Source: Elusimicrobiota bacterium
GTDB lineage: Bacteria; Elusimicrobiota; Elusimicrobia; Elusimicrobiales; UBA9959
NCBI GenBank assembly: GCA_019135865.1
Contig: JAGVVD010000058.1
Span: forward strand, 62,001 to 126,000
DNA length: 64,000 nt
Direction of reading: 5' to 3'
Part shown: positions 10,201 to 17,164 of the stretch, piece after piece
How the letters are laid out: the number at the start of each line of letters is the position of its first letter
Position numbering within the stretch: the first letter of the stretch is position 1
Made by a program: the position numbers and the translations under genes
Notes under the pieces: generated by a model
Database searches by the model: none
Told to the model about the DNA's origin: nothing
Seen by the model: only the letters and a program-made list of their open reading frames with translations

Positions 10201-11506
10201 CCTGGGCGGCGGAGGCGGACACGCTTATCTGCACGTCCAGTTGCGTGGAAGAGACCCAGCTGGTGGAGGAGACCGTGATGCCGGCGCCGAAACTGGCGAC
10301 GGCGTTGTACACGAAACTCTTGCCGGTTATGGTTATCCACTGGCCGCCGGCGTTCTGGCCGCGGCTGGACGGGGTCCTGGTGGAAAGAGTGGGCTGCACC
10401 CGGAAGGCTATGCTGTTGGTCTGACTTGCGCCGCCGTTGTATTTTATATAGGCGCTGCCGCTCGTCAGGTCGTCGGGCGGGTCCGAGATGCTGATCTGAT
10501 CGTCGGTCCAGACTACGGTCGGGTCGTTATAGGGTATCCACTTGTTCCCCAGCTGTATACCGTCGCCGGCCGCGGGCGTGCCGAAAAGAGCTCCGTCCAG
10601 GGTCACCGGCAGGTCCACCGCGATATCCGAAGGGCTGAGGTTATAGAGGTACGGGATAAAACTGATGGTGCAGTTATCGCAGGTCAGGCGTGATGGCCGG
10701 GTGGCGTGGTCGGTCAGCAATTGCAGGCTCCGGCCGCTGGTGGACCATCTTACGATATGCCACTCGGCCTCCACCACCAGCCGGTCGCCGTCCTGGACCG
10801 TGACGGAATTGCTGCTGGCCTCATTATTACGGATCCGGGCCGAGAAAGGCCCTCCCGTGCTGGCCGTAGTGCCGGTGGTCGCGCCGGGGCCGTAGGAAGT
10901 GGGGCTGAGCAGCATAACGCCGCCGCGTATGCCGCTATTGTCGTTCTTCCAGACATAGGCGCAGCCGCGCAGATACCAGGCCACACCCGGCGCGCCGCCC
11001 ACGCCGTAAATAAGCATGGTCCAACGGGTGCTGGTATCGAAAGTCCCGGCCGCCAGCGGCGGAGAAACGAACCTGGCCGCCTCGCCGTAGCCGCTCGGGT
11101 CATCGCCTGCGTTCCCATTGTTAGACCCGGTGAACAACTGCTCGATATCCGTGCTCTCAGTGCCCGCGGTCGTATCCATCCTGTAATTGTCCGCTTCGGT
11201 GGGCATATTGGGACCGAAGGTGTCCGGGGTCTGGGCGCTGTCGGGAGCGGCGCCGGTGGCCCCCTCCGAGTGCAGGTATATCGTGGTCTGCGGGTAAACG
11301 GCCGCGGAGAGGAAAAGCAGCGTGAGCAGGGCCGCGCCTGCGGCGGATAAGGCCCTGCCGGCCGGGCGCGGAGCGCCCGGCACCGACCGCGGCGAATCCC
11401 CGCAAGGCGAGGACAAGTGCCGCCCTGTTCCGGCCGGGCGCGGGAGGGCCGCGGGGCGCATGGCGTCCCGGGTCTCCCCATTGGTCCTTTTATCTTCGCC
11501 GCTCAT
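1..11506 (-). CDS. Giant exported TIG/Ig-like repeat surface protein (3' end outside window)
   Basis: One open frame runs from an ATG at 11506 to the left edge, giving at least 3,835 codons with no stop; I checked the frame near 11.4, 8.3, 3.0 and 0.1 kb. A long charged N-region precedes a hydrophobic signal segment around residues 52-72 ending in AVYPQ. A unique domain (about residues 75-370) follows, then 11 TIG/IPT-like repeats of about 100 residues, then about 18 repeats of about 130 residues. The latter open with VDxTPP, carry ITGTAxD, and often hold a W-(W/Y)-D-G-x-x-F insertion. Such arrays form rod-like surface proteins or adhesins in other bacteria; that role is inferred here. It is the last visible gene of the 22.5-kb operon. 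A second in-frame ATG at 11461 has a GGGGAG upstream and could be the true start. Confidence 0.9.
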   Translation of the reverse strand, partial: MSGEDKRTNGETRDAMRPAALPRPAGTGRHLSSPCGDSPRSVPGAPRPAGRALSAAGAALLTLLFLSAAVYPQTTIYLHSEGATGAAPDSAQTPDTFGPNMPTEADNYRMDTTAGTESTDIEQLFTGSNNGNAGDDPSGYGEAARFVSPPLAAGTFDTSTRWTMLIYGVGGAPGVAWYLRGCAYVWKNDNSGIRGGVMLLSPTSYGPGATTGTTASTGGPFSARIRNNEASSNSVTVQDGDRLVVEAEWHIVRWSTSGRSLQLLTDHATRPSRLTCDNCTISFIPYLYNLSPSDIAVDLPVTLDGALFGTPAAGDGIQLGNKWIPYNDPTVVWTDDQISISDPPDDLTSGSAYIKYNGGASQTNSIAFRVQPTLSTRTPSSRGQNAGGQWITITGKSFVYNAVASFGAGITVSSTSWVSSTQLDVQISVSASAAQGARDVTVTNPDGAASTRPGWFTVNYRPGEALGGDNLTLSPKVRGADIASSTITITDATSRFMNGCSVAFSAAGVTVKQVTFDGGNQIRVEIGVSGAPDYGAGDITVTNPDGGRTTKSGDFTINPKPVMDEAKAEGTDATPRNRLARGAANRLIWVKGSYIQSGAVVDFGLPSGPNGITKFGYGYYASSMSVNVSIGTSCPLGWQNFTVINPDGGYDSKVPGDSFFQITPSPSVTAVTDPAVLSFGQGATDRVLTISGSNFVSGAQVSFPEGGISVDWTSVLSANTLQCQVDIAPTADPDTIYDVRVTNLDWGSDTLADQVAVTYGPSFTTLQPVQLGQAAQGREVVINGANLQNGALVEFLDTIVNVTGYDYTHVPASFTVTVNVDGAAQTGTKDLRITNPDGGSFTSNWSPFTVSTRPAFGQLTTEVSGWTDNKLGAGAAAQNVRLQGNYFQAGLTQAGIVISTYTSCDTPDPDITINSFNRDSAGLISMELTVAPGAKTGGRYIKLTNPDYGRSISDSPLLYINAAPSIVSLTPGSLGQWASNYNLSISGGYLQAGIGLNDVVFSPGTGITINNVTPSPPDTLVVNISIDPEASPVDTPRDVTVFNPDGGSDTLPGAFTVKQRPRFRYAAPAVRGAGALNQVITLYGSGFVAGMGAYFEGGATGKVQPYPAAASLQNSATAQVTISISTDAAAGDKFIRLQNTDEGYDIVYSTFTVNPAPVISAVSPGNRGQGANYQDIKIDLVSGYQSGCTADLGADVEISSYTYHPSSFTVHVGTISETATLGARVISVINPDAGRNYASFTVNPKPDITSLVPAVGDQGVSGIWVQVLGSGFSNIGGSPAVTFANPGITVLQTVYQNSGRVDVQLNVDISAATGAGDVFITNPDGGKHRELNGFSVGPKPLITGIHPGELGRGAENETLYITGNYFQAGLDVDVLYGLVTVGGVNVIDAQHAEATVSVAAGAAAGPWDIKVTNTGGGYSTLASTLTIGAYPVSSITRPALPYYNAAGIAQLAGGASADAADIWTSIQDLTQGSTWYDGANFAAQTEQWLDSDYNVVFQTWTYTTPVAKLLSGRQYKIRSRAYGFNGGRETPGAGAVFTYDNNPPAGSMTTPQSGGVTLKELLELAGSSSDGISGPARVDIQLRRRSDDHYWDGSAFVNNPSTWVAAADVDPWSYTGFSGSLTSGTTYTMRARVYDNAGNTYQTADKTVTFDNTGPVSLLTFPGDDSYLSASSLAEITGTAKDYPGAGGLAAGLYEVETIVERDIPAGWWTGVEWKTVQPSTWPVASMLGGDPMVWDTPMVPAGQLTDNAEYRVHTRARDNAVDITETAGTGNLGAESVHTFYYDNSVPASNFTGLADGDHKSSLAAITGTANDDVSAYAARKVAAVKVHIYDDSSGKTYNGDPDPADWDIGDLTDGAHWFDAVYVGRSSGTWTFTSPAWQHSIRYRVVSRAVDGAGNYQVPLSTAYFVYDEYRADPESPDSGVTFPPDGQHFNYKFASITGTSVDNTRGVLTGVRLKVLRLPSGALGESTTYYWDNVLTDWSSSEPPLSNWPLAAADDAVFDSNYEDWHWDPPQSGLAGLNFWKAGRSFLVAPRSFDKAGNNEVLFSTTAFVYEVGAPTAAVTYPVSGFYITQQGRVTGTAADIPPGEVEKVEVRIKRRSDDHYWRVSDSSWTLEDAPQVWNDVTLYGTLSPGGTWWQLNGSPWDTDILYDMDARVVDRAGNWGLSYSSATGVTADFTLPASTVSYPAHLSELAVDVPVISGTASDTSPGVLDKVLVSYYKEAAPAGWWNRATGAWDSAEELFYEASLGPGDAWTATGASSPTWIAVQEGIYYRIFAKAVDKAGNEVVKPGSPAPGPYIRFKLLVPGPVSTIDWPDASLPHLNPSPPPVLSGTALNATTVQLRITDYGADLTEGTGNDDLVWNGSAWVSTSAFSGYVGVVTFDGENWQWSIPSDSWGAGVSGNFRVVSKATHTVNGEEYPGPGREFVMDGLAPVTAVTLPAKTAHRAGELPELRGTAWDTAPGARVSQNFQIRLASTTGAGDNWNGSVFYSSAAVLPATLAGSFFQYSDGQFAAGTIFKDGWEYEVRLLAGDKAGNQNSGSGSAATFRYDLSSPTASVDYPAASGNYQNVAEFYGPKSDPDPDPASDKIEASGVEKVYVAVSNALNNFWGGAAFDSYSAGGSWLECEVHQDSWTFTDAALTAYFAALANPQEFKLYVRAVDYAGNSNRSLSNPTGVSPRYFTVDHDLPVSVSTFPVHDSFAFAVSTPLAGTALDTSLGSPESKASGIDPAGVRLMLRRTGSAGDGYDYYNGVGGWGGTMGFNLPIDVSGSGITEDAAWTSQGDSVYGTLFTEGYRYEMIPRARDLAGNYQTVFTTSAFGVDKTPPAVVGAGGRYAGVPEHGGFYQTLSMFTGAAGDYSPFAAPRNYEAGLGTTTASQSVQVAFRRLSDGKWWDGADFTLTQDEPEFGYGAMPFAGTYNDGTSLMGVSSGTWEYYIDPAKLTNDTTYYVVARVKDLAGNLQTAHATNYFTVDVTTPASAVTAPAEVQGCADSYKFTSMTSLAGTAEDYGLGELSVVRLRIIREKTDVPNDDCSGGTADDRCWDGSAWVGPAGSCDIWIDSGTLAGGDWTYALPPGFLSPKSVYRLSARARDKAGNIAGTDLPARVDYDRRFRFAENVPVTYITAPGVNQRFKPETLANIEGTSQYSQSVAVRITRNSDGQDWKQYVSSGEYVAAPYWNVPVSTSGGAGNWMFSVSTTAWAVANSSYSIRSYGESPGGQCEGDEYCISPLTRGNAAFNVYSDTQPPYGLVSLPAAGNYNSLAEVRGTARDMNTLGGLSVNALRLRIRNAGTAECYNSGTWGSCGAASDISLAVPSGGNADGSCDGSSCGTVDWSTAAAAGWGLQTGYQYEFLLRPADLAGNLSVYPDIPALAIVFDTTPPLAVTTRPVAGYVYKDLAVLSGTAADPAPGAAPRNNVAGLSLNEFQLVAYDQDNKQWGGSTFDYFASSWVALPVSASWNYPGSVLNSRLSTGRYLMKSRALDQAGNQQSVFEVGRSSFVFYVDKSSPTAYIVKPAHDQRYLSTQLAGLDALNGTALDPQENYYGGESLQTGQYKLWYLQAGASVYFNGAEFHEANPEAWLDVTDGTSPWKKTLGAGVWVSDREYFIQARARDRARLGDGTLAGNTQDSFPYGGVSYRRFIVDDTPPSVFVGTPAAGGFMSSLSQVAGTANADLAGLKGAASAGLKVRIYYEDGADRYFWDWDSAFVLDSPDRNRTADYGATAGTVSWSVSSDLPVPADLDPANNPYYIAVEAQDVTGLVTVSTISVTVDKSPGVVVSTLPLNGDFYGGAGGAGVAARLMNAVSGTAADALVGSSSSSVNRVEITIKEGANYWNGLDGF
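7225..10400 (-). repeat. Array of 11 TIG/IPT-like protein repeats
   Basis: Translation shows 11 tandem modules of about 95-105 residues. Each begins with a P-x-x-x-G-Q/R-G-A type turn, then a hydrophobic strand such as WITITGKSF or TLYITGNYF, and ends with a T-N-P-D-G-G segment before the next F-T-V linker. This is the recognisable IPT/TIG immunoglobulin-like pattern. Module sequences have diverged, so the array is old rather than a recent DNA amplification. Confidence 0.85.
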
Positions 11507-11532
11507 AAAATCAAGGCGCTCTCAATCCGGCG

Positions 11533-13383
11533 TCAGAGGGCAAGAGGCAATAGTTCGATCCGCCGCGCCCTGTTGAAACAGCGCTCGGCTTCCTCGAACT
11601 CGCCCCGTTCCTTATGCAGCACGCCCAGGTTATACCAGGCGTCGGCATAGTTCTCCTCAAGCGTCGTGGCGATCCTGTAGCTTGAGGCCGCTTTCTCTTT
11701 CGCCCCTATATTGTAATATAAATTACCAAGATTGTAATGATAAGCCGGATTGGAAGGGTCCTTCTCTATGGCGGACCTGAAATACTTCTCCGCCTCGGCG
11801 TATCTTTTCTCGGCGTGATAGACGGAGGCCAGGTTGCTCAGCACAAAAGCGCTCCAGGGGCGGGCTTCTGAAACTTTCCTGAAAGAGGTCTCCGCCGCCC
11901 GCATCAGCCCGAGCCGGAAGGCCTGGAGCCCCACAGGCAGGTAGTCGTCCACCGCCCCCTCGTCCACCTCGACGAGACTGACCGCTTTAAGTATGGTCTC
12001 CACGGCTTCCTTACCGCGCCGCTGGCGCGCGTAGATATCCGACAGGTCGGTATGGACCCCCAGGTCCGAGGGATATCTTTCGGCGGCCCCGGTCAGCATT
12101 TTTTCCGCCTCCGCCAGGCGCCCTTTTTCCGCCAGCAGGCCGGCCAGCCCCCGTATCGCTGCGGTGTATCCGGCGTCCAGCTCTACCGCCTTACCGAAGT
12201 ATTCCTCCGCCCTGGCCGTATTCCCGAGGCTCTTTTCCGCCAGGGCCAGGTTGGTATAAGCCCTGGGGGAATAGGGAGCGGCATGCGCCGTGGAAGTCCA
12301 GAAAGCATGCCCGTCGCGCCAGTCCGCGTTGCGCCTGAAGGAAGTCATGAAGAGAACGGGCAGCAGCAGGTAGAGCAGGCCCTTCCTCTTTCCCAGCGCC
12401 ATGACCAGCAGGACGGAAAAGCCCGCCCCCACGATATAGAGCCGGTGCTCGGCCAGCGGGCGGCCCGCCACCACTCCGGGATTGGCCGTGGGGAAGAGAT
12501 TGAAGACCAGCCAGAGCAGCAGGAAGGACAGCGCCTTGTTGCGGAACCTGTCCTTGTACAGCCAGACGGCGGCCAGGACTGTCAGCACGAAGGAGATTAT
12601 GACCTCGGCGTCGAAGATGGTCTCCGGGAAGCCCACCTCGCGCTCGGCGTTCAGCCGGAAGGGGAACAGCAGTATCAGCAGGAACCGCAGCATTATCTTG
12701 AGACTGAAGAAGAAAGCGGCGCCGGGAGCGTAAGCGCCGGCCTGTCCGCCGTAGAAGTAGAACAGGAACCCGGTCCAGGCGAGGCCTATGGCCCAGAACG
12801 GCGCCAGGTCGGATTTATCGCGGTCTTTGTCGAAAAGATACGCGTAAGCGGTGACGACGGCCGGGAAAGCCACCACTATCTCTTTGCTCAGCAGGCCCAG
12901 CATGAAAGCCAGCAGGGCCGGGAAAGCTCTCCTCCTGGCGTAGAAATAAAGCCCGGACAGCATAAAGGTCCCCGCCATCAGCATCGAGCGGTTCTTTACC
13001 CATACCACGGCCTCGTTCCAGGCGGGATGAACGGCGAAGACAAGCGCGGACCAGAAGGCCAGGTCATCGTCCCTGAAGATCAGGCGCAGCAGGGCGAACA
13101 GCAGCAGGACGTTCAGCAGATGGATAAGGACATTGTCCACGTGATACATTGCCGGGTTGAGGCCGTACAGCGCCCGTTCCACGGCGAAGGTCACCAGACG
13201 CAGCGGCCGGTAGGGTTCCCCCTTAACGGGGACGAACAGCGCGGGAACGTTCTTAAGGCTGGTTATGCGCTCGTTGGCGGTTATATAGGCGTCGTCGTCC
13301 CACATGAACGAATTGCGGGCCGTGTTCGCGTAGCAGAGCGAAACGGCCAGCGCAAGCAGGATTAGCCTCAGTTTCAGCGTCAT
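11533..13383 (-). CDS. TMTC-like polytopic membrane protein with C-terminal TPR array
   Basis: 616 residues. The first half (about 1-370) is a polytopic membrane region with a first-loop SFMWDDDAY motif, the aspartate-rich loop typical of GT-C glycosyltransferases of the TMTC/ArnT type. The second half holds about seven TPR units (for example AYHYNLGNLYYNIG and DAWYNLGVLHKERG). In characterised relatives such proteins transfer a lipid-linked sugar to proteins; here the donor and acceptor are unknown. It starts inside the end of the preceding paralogue (4-base overlap) and is followed 26 bases later by the giant surface protein, an attractive but unproven substrate. Confidence 0.8.
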   Translation of the reverse strand: MTLKLRLILLALAVSLCYANTARNSFMWDDDAYITANERITSLKNVPALFVPVKGEPYRPLRLVTFAVERALYGLNPAMYHVDNVLIHLLNVLLLFALLRLIFRDDDLAFWSALVFAVHPAWNEAVVWVKNRSMLMAGTFMLSGLYFYARRRAFPALLAFMLGLLSKEIVVAFPAVVTAYAYLFDKDRDKSDLAPFWAIGLAWTGFLFYFYGGQAGAYAPGAAFFFSLKIMLRFLLILLFPFRLNAEREVGFPETIFDAEVIISFVLTVLAAVWLYKDRFRNKALSFLLLWLVFNLFPTANPGVVAGRPLAEHRLYIVGAGFSVLLVMALGKRKGLLYLLLPVLFMTSFRRNADWRDGHAFWTSTAHAAPYSPRAYTNLALAEKSLGNTARAEEYFGKAVELDAGYTAAIRGLAGLLAEKGRLAEAEKMLTGAAERYPSDLGVHTDLSDIYARQRRGKEAVETILKAVSLVEVDEGAVDDYLPVGLQAFRLGLMRAAETSFRKVSEARPWSAFVLSNLASVYHAEKRYAEAEKYFRSAIEKDPSNPAYHYNLGNLYYNIGAKEKAASSYRIATTLEENYADAWYNLGVLHKERGEFEEAERCFNRARRIELLPLAL

Positions 13384-15047
13384 ACCTTCAGCTCCTGGTA
13401 GAGCTTGATGAATGCCGGGTCGCCCGGGAACAGTTTGAGCGCCTTTTCAGTCTCGGCCAGAGCCTCCTTCCCGCGGCCCGACCGTTTGTATACGAGTATG
13501 AGATTATAGACGCCCCTGGAATAGCCGGGCTCCGCCGCTATGGCCTTCTTGAGGGCTTCGACGGCGGCCTCCGGACGCCCGCCTTCCATGTAGGCGACCG
13601 CGAGGTTATTATAGACCTGGAGGTTCTCCGGCAGCAGGACGCTGGCCTTCTCAAGGTAAGCCGCGGCCTCCGCGTACTTGCCGGCCCGGATACAGACCAC
13701 CCCGAGATTATAAAGGGCCGCGGGGTCCCCGGGCCTGGCTTCGAGAACTCCTTTCAGTATCCTCTCCGCCTCTGGCAGGTCGTTCTCGCGCAGCGCGACC
13801 AGGGCCAGGTTCTGTGAAAGCAGGCGGAAACCTTCGGGATCGGTGCTCCTGCCGATGCCCCGCAGATAGTACTTCCGCGCCTTCGCGTAATCCCCGCGTT
13901 CGTAGTGGATCCCCCCGAGATTATGCTTTATCCTGGGCGAGTCCGGGTTGATCTTTTCGGCCTGTTCCCAGAGCAGTACCGGGTCCCGCCACTCCGCGGC
14001 CCGCAGGAAGGTCCTGGCTCCGCCGGCGGCCACCACCCCGGAGAGCAGGGAGTAGCGCAGGGCCTTCGCCTTCACCGCGCCGAAGACCAGCAGCGTCAGC
14101 AGGGTCGTGAAAGCCAGGCTGGGCAGGAACATACGCTGCTCGCCCAGCGGGCGGCCGGCGATGAAGACGATATTGGAATAGGGCAGTATGGAGATAAAGA
14201 GCAGGAACAGCAGGAACCGCGCCGGCCTGCCCAGGCGGGTCAGGAACATAGACCCGGCCGGCGCCAGGAAAGCGAGCAGCGCGGCCGGCGAGAAGGCTGC
14301 GGAGGCCGGCCAGTCCACCAGCAGGCGCGCGGGATAGAACAGCTTCTCCAGGTAAAAGCCGTAGGTGTTGAGGAAGAGGGAGGCGTGCGCGGTGAGGCCG
14401 CCGACGCTGCCCGGACCCACTATCGCCTCTGAGTGCATAAGGCTGTAGACGCCCCTGACGGCCGCTATCAGGTAAAAAGGTACGGTGGAGCGGTAATCCT
14501 TGTTCTTTTCAAAGAAGTAGATGTAGAACGTCAGCACCACAGGGAAGATAACGCTGGTCTCTTTGGAAAGAGCGCAAAGCGAGAACAGGACCACGGAGAG
14601 GAGAAGGCTCTTTTTACGCGCCAGAAAAGCCAGGATGAAGAAGGCGAAGAACAGCAGTTCCGTTCTGTTCTTTATCCAGACCACGGCCTCCGTGTGCACC
14701 GGGTGCAGCGTGAACAGCAGGGAGGCGAAGAAGGCCTGCGCCCGGTCCTTGAGCAGTTCCTCGAGGAACAGGAAGGCCAGCGCGCCGCACAGGGCGGCGA
14801 GCAGGATATTGGTGAAGTGATAGCCGGCGGCGTTGCCCTTCCACAGGAAGGAATCGAGATAGAAGGAAAGGGCGCGCAGCGGCCTGGACTCGGTATGCTC
14901 GATGCCCCGGTACTGCTGTATCTCCGGGATGGAGACATAGTCGTCCCAGAAGAAAGGGGCCTTCAGCGCGGGGGTATATGCCAGGAAACCCGCGAGAAAG
15001 ACGGCCGCAAGCAGCCAGCCCCTGTCTATCTTCAGCGCTCCTTCCAT
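13380..15047 (-). CDS. TMTC-like polytopic membrane protein with TPR array (paralogue)
   Basis: 555 residues with the same layout as its downstream neighbour: membrane segments over residues 1-345 with an early APFFWDDYVSI loop, then TPR units to the C terminus (for example AALYNLGVVCIRAG and LQVYNNLAVAYMEG). Both proteins share V-H-P-x-x-x-E-A-V-V-W-x-K-N-R in the loop after the second membrane block, so they are tandem duplicates. The GT-C assignment rests on topology and the acidic loop. It could instead be a non-catalytic assembly protein. Confidence 0.8.
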   Translation of the reverse strand: MEGALKIDRGWLLAAVFLAGFLAYTPALKAPFFWDDYVSIPEIQQYRGIEHTESRPLRALSFYLDSFLWKGNAAGYHFTNILLAALCGALAFLFLEELLKDRAQAFFASLLFTLHPVHTEAVVWIKNRTELLFFAFFILAFLARKKSLLLSVVLFSLCALSKETSVIFPVVLTFYIYFFEKNKDYRSTVPFYLIAAVRGVYSLMHSEAIVGPGSVGGLTAHASLFLNTYGFYLEKLFYPARLLVDWPASAAFSPAALLAFLAPAGSMFLTRLGRPARFLLFLLFISILPYSNIVFIAGRPLGEQRMFLPSLAFTTLLTLLVFGAVKAKALRYSLLSGVVAAGGARTFLRAAEWRDPVLLWEQAEKINPDSPRIKHNLGGIHYERGDYAKARKYYLRGIGRSTDPEGFRLLSQNLALVALRENDLPEAERILKGVLEARPGDPAALYNLGVVCIRAGKYAEAAAYLEKASVLLPENLQVYNNLAVAYMEGGRPEAAVEALKKAIAAEPGYSRGVYNLILVYKRSGRGKEALAETEKALKLFPGDPAFIKLYQELKV

Positions 15048-15048
15048 C

Positions 15049-15708
15049 CTATTTCCCTCTCTTCATCCTTTTCAGCGCCGCGGCGGCGGCTTTCCTGTTC
15101 TTCTCGCGCGGGTCCCGCGCGGCGCCCTCCAGGGCGCGCTCCGCGGCGGCCCGCCTGGGGCCCAGGTCGCGTATCTCGGCCATGCCGGCCAGCGCCTCCG
15201 CCGCGACCCTGCGCACCTCCGGGTCGGAGTCGGAGGACGTCTTCTCTATCAGTTTGTCGGCCGACTCTTCCGGCCCGTACTTGCCTAGCGAGCGGCTGGC
15301 GGCGCTCCTTACCGCGGGGGACCTGTCGTCGGCCAGCTTCGCCAGCGCGCCGAGCGCCTTCTCTCCGGGGAAATTCCCCAGCGACTGAGCGATCATCGCC
15401 CTCACGGCGGTATGAGTGCTTTTCTCCGCCGCCAGTATCAGCGGCTCGACGGCCCGCTCGTCGCGTATCTGCCCCAGCGAGACGGCGGCGGCCACGGCCA
15501 CGCCCTGCGACCGGTCCTTCAGCAGGGGGACCAGGCCGGCCACCGTCGCCGTGGACCTGAGTTCCCCGGCCTCCCGCGCCGCGGCCATGCGCGCCGCGGG
15601 GTCGGCGCTTCTCAGCCGCGACAGCAGGCCGGCCTCCTGGGCCGCGGCCGGCGCCGCCAGCGCCAGGCATAGGGTCAATATCGAAAGCGTTCCGCGTTCT
15701 TTAAGCAT
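15049..15708 (-). CDS. Secreted HEAT-repeat protein
   Basis: 219 residues. A signal peptide (residues 1-23, ending AAPAAAQ) is followed by about five HEAT-like helical repeats of about 30 residues with the pattern D-P-x-x-R-x-x-A-x-x-A-L-G. No catalytic motif is visible. The fold usually serves as a binding scaffold, so a periplasmic docking role for the glycosylation or surface-protein machinery is inferred. Its start overlaps the end of the preceding gene by 8 bases, and its stop lies just before the next start. Confidence 0.8.
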   Translation of the reverse strand: MLKERGTLSILTLCLALAAPAAAQEAGLLSRLRSADPAARMAAAREAGELRSTATVAGLVPLLKDRSQGVAVAAAVSLGQIRDERAVEPLILAAEKSTHTAVRAMIAQSLGNFPGEKALGALAKLADDRSPAVRSAASRSLGKYGPEESADKLIEKTSSDSDPEVRRVAAEALAGMAEIRDLGPRRAAAERALEGAARDPREKNRKAAAAALKRMKRGK

Positions 15709-17164
15709 AGTTCTCTCCGTTACCGGGTATCTTCGCCGCCACCAGCAGATTGTAGAAGACCGGGCCGAAACTGCGCGCCTCCAGCACCCTGAGACCGTGC
15801 GCCTCCAGGCGCCCGCTCAGTTCGGCCACCGTGTAAGTGCGCAGGTGATCGTCGGGCTTTATGCCGAGCAGGGAGGCGGCCTTGTCGAGAAAACCGTTCA
15901 CCGCCGTTATGACCAGGCGGCCGTCGTCCTTGAGCACCCGGCCGGCCTCGGCGAGCGTCTTCTCGGCGTCGTCCACGTGCTCTATCACGGAACATATCAG
16001 GACCGCGTCGAACTCGCCCGCTCCGAAAGGCAGTTCCTCCCCCTTGCCCTGCAGTATCTCTATGCTGTCGGATTTCCTGCGCTCGATGAGTTCCTTGAAG
16101 AGCTCCACTCCCACGGCTCTCCTCACGCTCAGGCCGGAGCGCACCGCGTCCAGCATCACGCCGTCGGCCGCGCCTATGTCCAGGACGCTCAGCTCTCTTC
16201 CGGGGCAATGCCGGCCCAGCGCGTCCACCACTTCCCTGATGCGCCGCTTCAGACGGTAGCCGGTCAGCGGGTTATTGTTCCTGCGGTCGAAATAGCGCTC
16301 CGGGTCGAAGGCCTCCGGTTCGCGGGCGGGCAGGGACATCCTGGAGACGAATTTCTTCAGGAGCAGGGTGGAAAGCAGCAGGGGAAGGACGCTTTCCATG
16401 AAGGAGATGGCCAGCGCGCAGGACAGCAGTACGGGATAGGCGGCCGCGCCCGCGAAGGCCGCCGCCACCGAGGCCTCCCGCACCCCTATGCCCATCACGC
16501 TCAGGGGCAGGCCCGTGAGGATAAGTATCGGCGGCACGTAGAGGAAGAATTCCCCCGCCGGGATGTCGATACCGAAAGCCATGAAAGCGAAGATGAAATT
16601 CGCCATAAGGAACAGCTCGCTTAGCAGGGAATAGAGGACCAGCGGCCGGTATTTTTTCCCGAGGAGCAGGGCAACGGCCAGGGCCAGGCCGCAGAGCCCC
16701 GCCAGAGCGGCCGCACCGAGACCGAAATGCAGGGCGGCCGCGCCCGCCAGCGAGAGGGCCAGCAGCACCGGCAGCCGGGTGGCGTAGCCGAAGACTATCA
16801 GGAACACCCCTTTACCGTAAGGCACGTCGTGCACGCGGTTGAGATAGACGGCGCGGGCGAACTCCCCCGCCTTGGCGGGCACCACTGCTTTGAGCGACAT
16901 GCTGCCGACGCGGATGAGCCTGGCCTCGGCTTCGGAGACGGTCACCCCCATGAAGCCGAGCAGGTGCCGGTATTTCCTCACGGTCACCACGAAGGAATAG
17001 AGGAGGGCCGCGGCCAGGGAGAGCAGGAGGAGCAGGGGATCCGCCGCCACAAGCGCCCGCGGCAGTTCGCTCAGATCGAGACGGGCGAGCAGCGCCGCCA
17101 GGACGGCGGCGGAGACCGCCCAGGGGAACGCTTTCCTGGCCAAGCGGATCATTTCAGCAGCCAT
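15701..17164 (-). CDS. LPG-synthase-type membrane domain fused to a SAM methyltransferase
   Basis: 487 residues. Residues 1-290 form about eight membrane helices with the signature of the lysylphosphatidylglycerol-synthase transmembrane family, which includes lipid flippases (SLKAVVPAKAGEFARA and the GIGVREAS segment). Residues about 320-487 are a class I methyltransferase with VLDIGAADG (motif I) and a later LICSVIEHVDD. I chose the ATG at 17164 because an AAGAGG lies just upstream; an ATG at 17152 that overlaps the previous stop is the alternative. The fusion suggests methylation of a lipid-linked substrate at the membrane, by inference. Confidence 0.8.
   Translation of the reverse strand: MAAEMIRLARKAFPWAVSAAVLAALLARLDLSELPRALVAADPLLLLLSLAAALLYSFVVTVRKYRHLLGFMGVTVSEAEARLIRVGSMSLKAVVPAKAGEFARAVYLNRVHDVPYGKGVFLIVFGYATRLPVLLALSLAGAAALHFGLGAAALAGLCGLALAVALLLGKKYRPLVLYSLLSELFLMANFIFAFMAFGIDIPAGEFFLYVPPILILTGLPLSVMGIGVREASVAAAFAGAAAYPVLLSCALAISFMESVLPLLLSTLLLKKFVSRMSLPAREPEAFDPERYFDRRNNNPLTGYRLKRRIREVVDALGRHCPGRELSVLDIGAADGVMLDAVRSGLSVRRAVGVELFKELIERRKSDSIEILQGKGEELPFGAGEFDAVLICSVIEHVDDAEKTLAEAGRVLKDDGRLVITAVNGFLDKAASLLGIKPDDHLRTYTVAELSGRLEAHGLRVLEARSFGPVFYNLLVAAKIPGNGENYA

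Noticed and set aside
7334-10693. Second long plus-strand open frame
   Set aside because: It is antisense to the TIG repeat array and has no recognisable features; same cause as above.
11150-11506. Possible Tat or lipoprotein signal in the giant protein
   Set aside because: The N terminus has scattered arginines but no twin-Arg motif before the hydrophobic stretch and no lipobox Cys after it.
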